The position numbers were made by a program, and so were the translations under genes. The notes beneath the pieces were generated by a model that saw only the letters and a program-made list of their open reading frames with translations, was not told the origin of the DNA and did no database searches. Below, one piece after another: positions 23,901 through 33,447 of a stretch of DNA of 64,000 nt (its first letter is position 1; each line of letters starts with the position of its first letter). This DNA is from Cercospora beticola (lineage: Eukaryota; Ascomycota; Dothideomycetes; Mycosphaerellales; Mycosphaerellaceae), in contig NC_088935.1 in NCBI RefSeq assembly GCF_033473495.1, positions 5,270,001 through 5,334,000 on the forward strand, in the 5' to 3' direction.

Positions 23901-24126
23901 AAAGGTCAGCCAGGGAGAGTGGCCACAGCAGAATCAGAGTCCTGCCAGACAGAATGGGATGGGGGATTGGCCAAAGCAGAATCAGAATCATGCTAGACAG
24001 AACAGCCAGGGAGACTGGCCGCAGCAGAATAACGCTGGATGGAATGGAGTGGGAGATTGGCCAAAGCAGAACCAGACGCCGCGGGCGCGAAATGGGGATG
24101 ATGGGAGGTACTATAGGGTTGTGTGA
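17931..24126 (+). CDS. NLR-like protein: alpha/beta hydrolase, NACHT, ankyrin repeats
   Basis: Seven exons: 17931-18034, 18084-18393, 18444-18512, 18560-18949, 19001-20239, 20292-21083 and 21130-24126; total 5,901 nt, 1,966 residues. Residues 30-260 are a SesB-like alpha/beta hydrolase (IIAIPGLGTNP, then PIIFIGHSMGGVVIAK with nucleophile Ser153, then CAFFGAPFRGSNM). A NACHT-type NTPase follows: P-loop LRGGGGIGKTT at 416-426 and sensor WLITSRNER. The expected Walker B position reads HIVINNLHLLES, without the usual acidic residue. About a dozen ankyrin repeats span roughly 925-1450 (GTALHLAALRGHCEVMALLI, ALHLAAREGHDKVVQILLD). A coiled coil covers about 1490-1700, then a Ser/Pro-rich stretch and a WPxQNQ-repeat tail. 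Such tripartite proteins are the fungal equivalents of NLR sensors and may trigger a cell-death or stress response; ligand and output are unknown here. Confidence 0.88.
23829..24110 (+). repeat. Coding repeat, WPxQNQ motif in the NLR-like tail
   Basis: At least five copies of a degenerate unit of about 15-20 residues: GDWPQQNQ, GEWPQQNQ, GDWPKQNQ, GDWPQQNN and GDWPKQNQ, separated by ARQNG/ARQNS linkers. The units are similar in DNA as well as protein, which points to recent internal duplication or conversion. Confidence 0.8.
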
Positions 24127-24473
24127 TTAATTGGGTGTGCTAATGGCGATGTTGTATTTTAGTCTCCTCGATTAGTAATCATTCTCTTCGCTGGGCGAAC
24201 ATGTTCGATGGCGCATTAATCTATCTGGTATCTACGCGTAGCATGGAGTCCGATTTTCCTGATGCGGAACGTCTCCATTGTCCTTCCAAGTGCCCAAATC
24301 CGGCTGAGGAGCCTTTATGCATGGCTGGTCCAAGGATGTTGTCTTTGTTCGATTGTCGATGATATGAGCTCGAATCGCTATGGATCCTTTCCGAATTGTA
24401 GTCAACAAGTACAAGTTCTGCAATTCTCGAGGGTTTCCTAACATATCACTATATCAGTAGAATTCAAGCCACG
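24127..24473. other. Intergenic
   Basis: Short tandem spacer after the NLR-like stop. No coding signal seen. Confidence 0.5.
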
Positions 24474-25094
24474 ATGCCACCAAAAAAGTCCAACAACGGA
24501 AAACGCAAAGCGTCAACCTCCCCAGACCCCAAAACCCAATCTGGCAGAATCTCCAAGCAACCCAGACGCCTCGGTAGACGAGTGCCACTCGGATCTCCTC
24601 CATCTCCTCCCGCAGCCCAACACCAACAATTCCTCGAACTCCTCGAACCCTCCCCCATCAACTCCAGCCCTCCACCCTCCTGGGCCTACCAAGGTCCCAA
24701 TCCTCGCGTCCCTCGCATGACAGCACCTGGTACATCCGACTTGCCACGTCTCCCCTACAGCACTCGCGGCATGCACGACCATATCCCTCGCCAGGGAATT
24801 CCATACTGGGAATTGAATGATTGGGTTTTTAGAAATTATGATAATCCGAGGAGCTTGGGGTTTAATGCGCGGAAGGCGTTTAATTTTGCGGTTAGGAGGA
24901 TTGCGGTCAGGGATCGGGGCTTGTTGATTGCGAGGAGAGATGTGCTTGCCAGGAATGAGACGCCGGAGGCGAGTGAGGATGAGGAGCAGGATGAGGAGGG
25001 AGAGGAGGAGGGAGAGGAGTACGAGGAGTATGATGAGGGGGGATTTGATGAGGATGCGGACGACAATGAGAGTTTGGTCAGGCTGCTGCGGTGA
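24474..25094 (+). CDS. Uncharacterised protein with acidic C-terminus
   Basis: Single exon, 207 codons, 206 residues, starting at ATG in ACGATGCC. The N-terminus is basic and low-complexity with a nuclear-localisation-like KRK (PPKKSNNGKRKAS). The middle (IPYWELNDWVFRNYDNPRSL, then FNARKAFNFAVRRIAVRDR) looks folded and helical. The C-terminus is a strongly acidic run of D/E/G/Y (about residues 165-200). A basic head with an acidic tail suggests a nuclear or chromatin-linked protein, but no family is recognised. Confidence 0.6.
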   Translation: MPPKKSNNGKRKASTSPDPKTQSGRISKQPRRLGRRVPLGSPPSPPAAQHQQFLELLEPSPINSSPPPSWAYQGPNPRVPRMTAPGTSDLPRLPYSTRGMHDHIPRQGIPYWELNDWVFRNYDNPRSLGFNARKAFNFAVRRIAVRDRGLLIARRDVLARNETPEASEDEEQDEEGEEEGEEYEEYDEGGFDEDADDNESLVRLLR

Positions 25095-26130
25095 GGGAAG
25101 GCTGACGGAAGTGTTATGTTTGAAGGCTGGATGGGAGGAGGAATTCTACATTTGTAGAATCTCGTTGGCTGTGGATTTCTTCCTTCTCCTCTTGAATTTG
25201 GTATGAGTTGATATTGGTGCGCGAGTAATATGATCCTGCTGCAATTGCTTTTGAGCAACAATTGAGTCGAGTGTGGTAGCGTACTTCATTGTTCGCGGAA
25301 CTGATTTATGTCCGAATGCGGTAAAACTCTTCCTAGTATTTTCCCTCGCTCCGGAAGCTGGGCGATGAACGCCTTAAAAGACGACAACTAATTTTCGCTG
25401 ATCTGTAGTTGTGTCGACATGGACGTTGCGTGTGAGAGCAAGATGCTATAGCAAATCTGAGCCGCATAGCAGCTTCTGTGGTCATCGGTAACAGTATACT
25501 GCTTTTTCTGCACCAATGTGCACTTCGACGCGTGTGCTCAGCAATCCGGCGAGATGTACATGGTGCAACCAGTTCTCGTTACACCGCACTGCAAGCCTTG
25601 TGGCACAAGAGACAGCTCGATCGGGATCGCCAGGTGTATGAAGAGCAAGTGCTCACAGTCGATGATGTGCCGTCGAGAGGGCTGGGCATGCAGAGAAAAT
25701 GAGTGACATGACGTTACTCGAACGAATAGTTCATCGAAGAAGGTTGTCGAGGCTGAGGAGTGGAGTGGAGCAGCAGCAGCAGCGTGCATAAAGTTCGTCT
25801 AGAGAGCCTGTTTTTGGCATCCGGGAGGAACCCACTTCGCGTGCTGAGCGTGCACCGCCTTGCCGCCACGTGAAGCGACCCGTGCAATAACGAACCTTCA
25901 GCCGCGCGTCAGCTCGCTCAGCACCCGCGGCGGCGTGCAGTCGACCTTCTGCCCTGTTCCCAGTCGCCGTCCCCCTCCGATCGCTGTTCTTCGCGCGGCG
26001 GTTGTTGTGGATTGCGACAGCAGTTGTGTGCACGGCCACACTCTGCAGCGAGCCTTCTCAGAACCTCACAGCAAACCGCTAGACGCCCATGCGATAGCAA
26101 CGCTCTTCGGCGCATCGGTGCTGAATCGCC
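25095..26130. other. Intergenic
   Basis: About 1 kb between two plus-strand genes. It contains a short AGC microsatellite near 25772-25783. Overlapping short frames on both strands show no protein character. Confidence 0.5.
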
Positions 26131-27721
26131 ATGCTGCTTCCCGCTGATCAACACGCTCCCACTCTGCACATCCGTCAGACGAACAACAGCACCACTTCGC
26201 AGAATGACGCAAACAACAACAATGGCAGGAGCAATTCCACCATTATCATTATCGTAGGTGAAGGCCGAGATCGCGAGAGGACAGTACATTGACCGCTTGC
26301 AGGTCGTTATCGCCGTCGTAGCTGTAATACTAGCGAGCATAAGTGCCTACATCGGATTACGATCCTTGCGCCGACGACACGAGAATCCGAGATATGTACC
26401 GACGCAATATCTCAAGAGCCGCTGGAAGGCATGGCGGCCCAAAGGACTGTCGACTAAGGGAAATTACAGCTCCTCGTTGCAAGATACATCATATACACCA
26501 TCTGTGCAGATGCAGACTGCCGGCTCAAATGCCCGCAACAGTCAGGGCAATCTCTCCACAGATGTAGAGAGAGCGCAAGCAGATGGAGCGGGCGATGCTG
26601 GCGTAGATCGTCATACGAGTGTGCGCTCGGTCATGACACTGCCAGCTTACTCCAGTTCAGCTCGTGAGAATGAACAGGTCCTGGCTCGTGAAGGAGAGAG
26701 AGACGGAGTCGATGTGGTACTTGAACTGCCAGAGACAGAACACGAAGAGGAGGCGCGTCGCGAAGAAGAGATGGAGAGCCTGTTCCAAATTCGCCAGCAA
26801 CGTAGAGAGGAGGTGGCAGAACGTGAGGATCGAAGAAGACGGCGGAATGAGGCAAGAGCACGAGGAGATTTCGCTGAGGTGGAGCGGATACGACAAGAAG
26901 GCCGCGAAGCACAACGACTTCGCGAACGCGCTGGTGCAACTGCTATGATAGCACAACATCAGGCTGCCATGGGTGCGAGGGAGCGACGGGTTAGCAGCGT
27001 GAGCTACGCCGACCTGGGTGTGGCAAGGCATGATGGAAGCAGAATTCGAGCAAACTCGCACGACTCCGATAGTAGGCCTTTGCTGGACTCTGCTGCGAGC
27101 ATACACGGTGCAAGCCTGCGACCTTGGAACACACAAGAGTCCAGACCATATTCGACCCATCATCGCAACCGGTCGCAAGTATCACAGACGGGCTCTAACA
27201 TGGACGTCTCCGATGACGAAGCCTCGATTGTGGACCTGGCGGATCTACCACCATTTGGACGAGCAGGAAGCGACTTCGAAATAGTCACTCTGAACGGGGC
27301 CAACCACTCACGGAACGGGTCGCTAAACCATACTCCGATCGGCGGTCGAAGTAGATCCTCGACCACCAACACCGCTCCCGTGCGACCTTCAATCGATACA
27401 AGTCAATACAGTGGTGACCTGGGTGATGAGCCTATCCCGCATGTCGATCCTCCCACATATGATGGCGGATTCGAAGAAGCGCCACCTTATACATCACCCA
27501 TCGACGACCGCAGACCTGAACTGCGAATCTCACCCGTGTCGGCGCCGAGCCCATCAGCAGAGCAGACGGAGTCAAATACTGGTGCGCCGTCACTACCAGC
27601 GATCAGCCGACTACCTAGCATCAGAATCGCGGAGGCGACGCCTGTCGAGCCCAGGAGGACGTTCCCAGAGACTTTACGGGAAACTTCTGCCGAGCATCGA
27701 CCAGATACAGATACATCTTGA
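26131..27721 (+). CDS. Single-pass membrane protein with charged coiled-coil cytoplasmic tail
   Basis: Two exons, 26131-26253 and 26303-27721, total 1,542 nt, 513 residues. The exon junction creates the transmembrane helix: [20 protein letters not shown]. This supports an unusual but usable donor GTAGGT with acceptor TTGCAG in phase 0. An in-frame TGA just upstream fixes ATG 26131 as the start. The short N-terminal region has N-glycosylation-type sequons (NNST, SNST) and would face outside. The cytosolic part has [12 protein letters not shown], a long Glu/Arg coiled coil (about residues 185-250), then a Ser/Pro-rich disordered tail. No family is recognised. Another donor, GTGAAG, would break the frame. 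Confidence 0.7.
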
Positions 27722-28436
27722 ACGAAGAAGAAGTGAAATGACGGAGACATGAGACTCGAGCATGATGAGCGTAACAGCGTGACAGCGTAACATCCGTTTT
27801 TGGGAAAGCACAGGCGTACAGGATACCAAAGGTGCGATTTTGACGAGAAACAAGATCTAACGAGAGCGACATCACATCACTATTTTCCGCTATGGAGACA
27901 TTCCGACTGCCCTTAATTCGACCCCAGGATTCTTATTGTAAATAGATGACTGTCGTAACATCGGGAAATGAAAGGAGTGGGAGGGCGACTTCAAGAATTT
28001 GCATATTCACATGATATGGCAGGCTGCTATTGCAACTTCATTTCCTTACACATGTCTGTATCGTGAATTCTTGCTAAAGAGGAGAAGGTTTCGAAGGGCA
28101 GCAAGGTGTTTCGCCGACTCGGCCCGCGTCTCTCCACCTTCTTTTGACCCCCAAACTTGACCCCAGCTTCTCCTCCTCTTCAAACTTCATCACTTTAGCC
28201 GCCAGTTGATATGCCTCATGGTAGGCTGTTCTACCTGTATTTCGGCGAATGACGAAGCATACGACCACGACTGGAATAGGCAATAAGCTCGTGAGCTTTC
28301 TCTTTCTGCAAGTATACCGGCTCTTGGAAGTGCCATTGTGACACGGGAGCTTTCCTCTCTGATCTTTCTTTCCTTTCTGTCTCTTGCCTTGCGCTGTCTA
28401 CATCCTATCGCGAGACTCGGTTGAGAAGTAGAGAAG
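27722..28436. other. Intergenic
   Basis: Tandem spacer of about 0.7 kb. Only short shadow-type frames were seen. A pyrimidine-rich stretch (28330-28420) precedes the next gene. Confidence 0.5.
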
Positions 28437-30555
28437 ATGTCGACCACGCACCTTGTTGCAGAAAGCAATCAACCTTTCCCTTCTCATCGATTTTCGCAGA
28501 ATGCTTTCAAGACGAGAGAAGATGTCATTGAAGCGTGTAAAGCACTTCTCGATCCGCTAGAAGCCGGCTTTTCGAAAGAGAGGGCTTTGGTCAGAGTTGG
28601 TGGAACGGGAACGAAATGTACATCCAATCCAGCTCCCATAAACACAAAAGCAGCAGCAAACTAACGCAAGAACCACGAAATCCACAGTTGACGAGACCGC
28701 TGCCCAAATCGAAGGCTTCGCTCGGCCACTCTGGGGTCTCTCCTCTCTCCTCGCCAGCGGTGACCCTTACCCAAACCATGCTCTCTGGCTCCAAGGCCTC
28801 ATCTCTGGCACCGATCCTTCCTCGCCAGAATTCTGGGGCCACATGCAAGATCTCGATCAACGAATGGTAGAGTCTTGTCCTATTGGCTTCACGCTCGCCA
28901 TTGCAGGCTCGAAATTCTGGACTCCTTTGACAGATGCCCAGAAACGAAATGTCGAAAACTGGATCGGGAGCATGAATGACAAGGAGATGCCAAATACGAA
29001 TTGGCTCTGGTTCCGCGTGTTTGCGAATCTAGGATTGAAAGCCAATGGAAGTGAAGCATACAACATGGAACGCATTCGAGCTGATGTCGAACATCTTGAT
29101 ACGTTCCATCGAGGCGGAGGGTGGAATAATGATGGGCCTGGAGAGTGGTATACACAGATGGATTACTATTCGGGCTCGTTTGCGATTCAGTTGCTGCAAC
29201 TGCTATATTCGAAATTGGCAAGAGACTTCGATGCCGAAAGGTGTGAGCTTTACCGACATCGAGCGAGGGAATTCGCGCTGGATTTCGTGCATTATCAGGA
29301 TCCGATATCTGGACATTCGATTCCGTTTGGAAGAAGTTTGACCTATCGATTCGCGACCATTGCGTTTTGGTCTGCGTTTGCGTTTGCAGATGTTGAACCG
29401 CCGGAGCCGTTGAGTTGGGGGATCATCAAGGGACTGATCTTGAGAAATCTACGCTGGTGGAGTCAGTTCCCTCACATTTTCCAGCCAAACGGCATGCTGA
29501 ATATCGGTTACACGTACCCGAACTACTACCTCGCGGAAAACTACAACTCTCCAGGCTCGCCTTACTGGTGTATGCTCGCATTCCTCTGCCTCGCAGTCCC
29601 GAAAGAACATCTTTTCTGGTCTAGCGACGAAGAAGCCCATCCATTACATCCACAGAATGGGTCTTCTTTGATCCCCTCAATCAAAGCTTTACAACAACCC
29701 AAACACATCCTCATCAACAGCGGCTCGCACACATACCTCCTCTCCTCCGGCCAAAAGTGTCACTACCCACTCAAATCCACTCAAGCCAAATACGGCCACT
29801 TCGCATACTCGGCTTCATTTGGCTACTCTGTCCCTACAGGCTCACATACCCTCGAACAATTCGTTCCCGAAAGCGCATTGGCCTTTTGCGATGAGCCAGA
29901 GGGAGAATTGTGGAAATTGAGACGGGATGTTGAAGATGCAACGATCCTCAAAGTCCCCATCAAAATCCCCGGAAGCGAACAAGTTAACGAAATTCCAGTC
30001 CTAAGATCTGTCTCGCGACCCTGGAAAGACGTCAAAGTCACCACCTGGCTCATTCCTCCCACAAGCCCAGAATACGCAAACTGGCACATCCGCGTTCATC
30101 GTGTCGAAACGGGGAGATGGCTACAGTCCGCCGAAGGAGGTTTCGCGATCAAGGGAACGAATGAGGTTGATGGAAGATTCCTTTTACCTTTTGCGGAGGA
30201 TACCTCAACAGCAGCGATGGCGTATCAAGGTGGAACTCAAACGACTCCAAATTCTGCCCTTATTGTATCTCCTCGTGCTGGCGTTTCTGGTGTTGTGGAA
30301 CTCCTTAGTTCATCTTCTCGATCAGGCAAAGTCATCGAACCTGATGCTAATAGTAACCTCATTGAAGCGAGGACGCTTTTGCCGACTTTACATCAGGATT
30401 TAGAGCCTGAGTCGGTGACGATCTTCGCTACTGGGGTGTTTGCGATTCCAGGACAGAATTTGGAGAATTGGCAAGGAGGAGACTGGAAAGCTGCGTGGGA
30501 GAAGAGACCTGTGGTGCCTGAGGAGATTTTGGATGAGGCGCGGAAGGGGTTGTGA
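28437..30555 (+). CDS. DUF2264 family protein
   Basis: Two exons, 28437-28617 and 28688-30555, total 2,049 nt, 682 residues. The junction gives [23 protein letters not shown], the family N-terminus. Characteristic stretches are [13 protein letters not shown] (about 180), [20 protein letters not shown] (about 240), [19 protein letters not shown] (about 280) and [20 protein letters not shown] (about 350). These match the DUF2264 domain, an (alpha/alpha)6-barrel-like architecture found in bacteria and fungi and thought to be linked to carbohydrate metabolism; the substrate is unknown. The second half (about 400-680) is the family's C-terminal beta-rich part. No signal peptide is seen, so a cytosolic location is inferred. 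Confidence 0.88.
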
Positions 30556-30901
30556 GATTAGTAGATACACTTTAACGACGCGGTGACTGGTGTGTGAAAA
30601 TGGAGTGAGAGCACGCTTTTCATGCATTTCATCATGAACAAAATCACACTCTCAATGCCGCATAACCTAATTTACAGCAATGCCACACCACCGAGCATGT
30701 ACAAATTCCCGCAAACGAGATGCCGAGTTGTTTGATCCCCATGCCCGAATCACAAAGAACAATGAAACACAAGAAAGTAGCCCGTTTCGGTCATTTCATA
30801 GTTTCAGAGCGCGCCTGCTTTTTTGTAGTGGCCGTGGTAGTAGTAGCTTAGCTAGACTAGCCCAATGGGAATTGGCTACGTCGGAGATGGAGGGCATCTG
30901 T
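30556..30901. other. Convergent 3' intergenic
   Basis: It lies between the DUF2264 gene (+) and EGD1 (-) 3' ends. No coding signal seen. Confidence 0.5.
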
Positions 30902-31668
30902 TTACTCGACGTCGTTCTTGCTCTCAAAGTTCTCGCCCTCGACGAGATCCGGTATCTCATCGTCGTCATCGTCTTTCTTGTCCTCGCCTTCGGCGCTCTT
31001 CTGCATGCTCTGGTAGCTCTCGGCCAGCTTTCGGAGAGAGGCTAATGAGTCTGGGCCGAGCTGGTTGAGGATACCTGGGACGAGCTCGGTGAGCTCCTTG
31101 TCCTCTCCGTTGCCGTAGATGGCGAAGGTGTTGGATGGGACGGAGGCGTGGACTGGTCCTGAATCAGTATCTGCTGTCCTCGCTTCTCGAGTTGTACAGA
31201 GATTGGTTTGTTTGTACTCACCCTTTGGTGCAGAGAAGTGGATGACGTTGCCGTCCTGCTTGAACATGTTCACCTCCTCAATGGCTGGGATTGGCTGCAC
31301 GTTCATCTTCTTGAGAGCAGCCTGGAGCTTCTTGTCATCACCGCCGCCGGTCCTGTTGACCTTCTTGACCTTTCTTCGCGGAGTTCCCTTGCCACTATAA
31401 TCACATAATTGTCAGATCTCTGCTCCGTCGCATGTTCAATGGGTGTTCTCGAGTCGTGTGAGCTGGGCGGAGCTCTTCAGGCCAAGCGCGGAAACGGGAA
31501 CTCGTGTAGGCGGAATTGAAGGGCGAAAACAACCCGACTTACCCTACAAATAGGTCAGCGGAGCTCAGGAGCGTTATTTCAAGCGCGCGCAAAAGCGTGG
31601 GCGGCGGTGCGGGCGGACATACCAATACGCACCGCATTTTGCATGCGTGCAAGCTTCTCGTGATCCAT
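30902..31668 (-). CDS. EGD1: Nascent polypeptide-associated complex subunit beta
   Basis: Exons 31668-31623, 31543 (a single G), 31394-31222 and 31158-30902; total 477 nt, 158 residues. The protein reads [19 protein letters not shown], then [19 protein letters not shown], then [19 protein letters not shown], the NAC-beta/BTF3 family throughout. NAC-beta binds ribosomes through its basic N-terminal RRKxKK motif and, as a dimer with NAC-alpha, shields nascent chains and sorts them for targeting. The Gly16 codon is assembled from three exons (G, G, T). Skipping the single-base exon shifts the frame and destroys the protein. Intron 1 is 31622-31544 (GTATGT...TTTGTAG) and intron 2 is 31542-31395 (GTAAGT...ATTATAG). 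The acidic C-terminus ([16 protein letters not shown]) is typical. Confidence 0.9.
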
Positions 31669-32133
31669 GGCGGGCGGGCCGGAGTTGGGCTGTCGCGGCG
31701 GAAGCCTCGACAGATGCGGTGATGGGAGTGTTGGTGGGTGATGTGAAACTGCCTCGGATGCTGCTCGTTTATGCCAGCACTTTCATCGACAGACGGGCGG
31801 GCGAGAGGGTGAGGTGCGGTCGACGATGGTCACGTTTGCGGGACGCAGAAGTTCGGAGCGCAACGCCAAGCCAGCACAGACAATTTTTGGCTGCTGGATG
31901 ATGAGCTTCATGCTGTGACAACATGCATTTTCCATTCATTTTTAACGACATTTCATGTACGAAACGGGTTGCTGGGAAGACACTTCCAGCACTGCACGCA
32001 ATTGTGAGGTCGATGGCGAAGTCAAATGAAGTCCACCGGTCACAACACGAAATTCGACAATTCAGGCTCTCTAGCTCTATACCATTCAGGATGCTCCTAC
32101 CTCCTCCAACAATCCGCCAACAACTCACTCCTC
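31669..32133. other. EGD1 promoter and downstream GNAT 3' region
   Basis: This is the upstream region of EGD1 and the 3' side of the next minus-strand gene. No convincing gene. A polypyrimidine/C-rich run near 32167-32215 belongs to the neighbouring coding sequence. Confidence 0.45.
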
Positions 32134-32781
32134 CTATACTTTCTTCGGCCTCACCAACCACGCAAACCCCCCCTTGGGCCTTCCCTCCCACTCCTCCCCC
32201 TCCACCCCCACAACAACATCCCTCTGCCAAACAAACCCATTCTTCTCATACAACCTCCTCCCAAACGGCGAACTCTCCACAACCGCATCAACACCCCTTC
32301 GATCCGCCTCTTCAATCCCCCACTTCACCAATACCTCGCCAACGCCTCTTCTCTGCCACCTCGGATCCACAGTCAAAATATCCAAACTCACCAACGTCCC
32401 ATTCCTCTCCTCAATAGCCTTATTCCGTTCCTGCAAAAAACTCTCCATAATTCCCTTCGCGTATCTCCATTCTTTGTCATCGTTGAAGTACCATTCCTTC
32501 TTCGGATCTGATGAAGTGACTTTATGATTCTCCCACAAATTCCATTTCGCCATTCCGACAATCTCATTCGTCTCGGTATCGACAGCTTTCAAATAAGTCG
32601 TCGAAGACGTAGTTTGTTTCGTTTCGAGCATCCGCGCTGCGCCAGCGGCTCGTCCCTCAGGCGTCCAGTGTTCAGGCCACATGATATCCCAGACATGTTC
32701 GTTGCGAGCGAAAGCCAGGCAGGCGATTTCGAAGAGACGGGGGATGTCTTCATCGTTTGCGGGAGTGGCGATGATGGGCAT
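32134..32781 (-). CDS. GNAT-family N-acetyltransferase
   Basis: Single exon, 216 codons, 215 residues from ATG 32781; the frame extends upstream only with a TTG. GNAT features: an N-terminal DEDIPRLFEIACLAFARNEHVW, a central beta strand LVSLDILTVDP, then the acetyl-CoA pyrophosphate loop RWQRRGVGEVLVKWGIEEA (Q/RxxGxG/A type) and ESSPFGRRLYEKNGF near the C-terminus. These are typical of the fungal small-molecule GNAT group (often annotated as puromycin- or polyamine-type acetyltransferases). The acceptor substrate cannot be read from the sequence. No targeting signal; cytosolic. Confidence 0.87.
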   Translation of the reverse strand: MPIIATPANDEDIPRLFEIACLAFARNEHVWDIMWPEHWTPEGRAAGAARMLETKQTTSSTTYLKAVDTETNEIVGMAKWNLWENHKVTSSDPKKEWYFNDDKEWRYAKGIMESFLQERNKAIEERNGTLVSLDILTVDPRWQRRGVGEVLVKWGIEEADRRGVDAVVESSPFGRRLYEKNGFVWQRDVVVGVEGEEWEGRPKGGFAWLVRPKKV

Positions 32782-33447
32782 TTTTGCGGTACTTGTTCTT
32801 GTTCTTTGAGACTTGTTCTTTTGGGACTGTAGAGCTTCTTCTCGCAAGTCTTGGAACTTGTAATCGGTCTTGGAGAAAGTGTCGTTCTTCTGATGTGTGG
32901 GATTTGAATGAATTCCAATTACTTGATTTAGCTGAATCTAGTTCTTTGATGACATGCAATGGTCGCACAGAACTGTCTGTTTATAAGATTTCGTATGACG
33001 GAGTCTCAATGGAACGACTAACACGAAGCAAAAGCTCCCGGTCTCTACTAGTTAGTTACTAACTTAGCTTACCTGGGCCGACTCGTAAACAAATGCCGAA
33101 CTTGTCACTTGGCATTTCTTGCGTAAACTCCGAAATCTGAATCTCACTCCGTGCATGAGTGAGTGAAGTTCTGAATGAGAGGGCAATAGAAGCACATTAC
33201 CTCGATGTCTTGAGCGATATCCATAATATCCCGCTCTGAAAAGTTCGACTTGATCCATAACCGTGTGTATCATAATTCATACCAACCATCTAATATACAT
33301 TCGTAGTTTTTGCCTTTAGTATACATCAACATCCCTCACCTTTCAAGACACATATCCTGCCACCCTCATCGCATTCCTCCACCTCAAATCTCCATCTTCT
33401 CCCAACTCGACAACAACTCCGTCAGCCTCCGATTCGCACTCCCCTCT
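32782..33447. other. Intergenic
   Basis: Spacer between the GNAT start and the transcription factor 3' end, AT-richer than its surroundings. It includes the alternative C-terminal frame of the transcription factor (stop at 33384-33386) described there. Confidence 0.45.
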
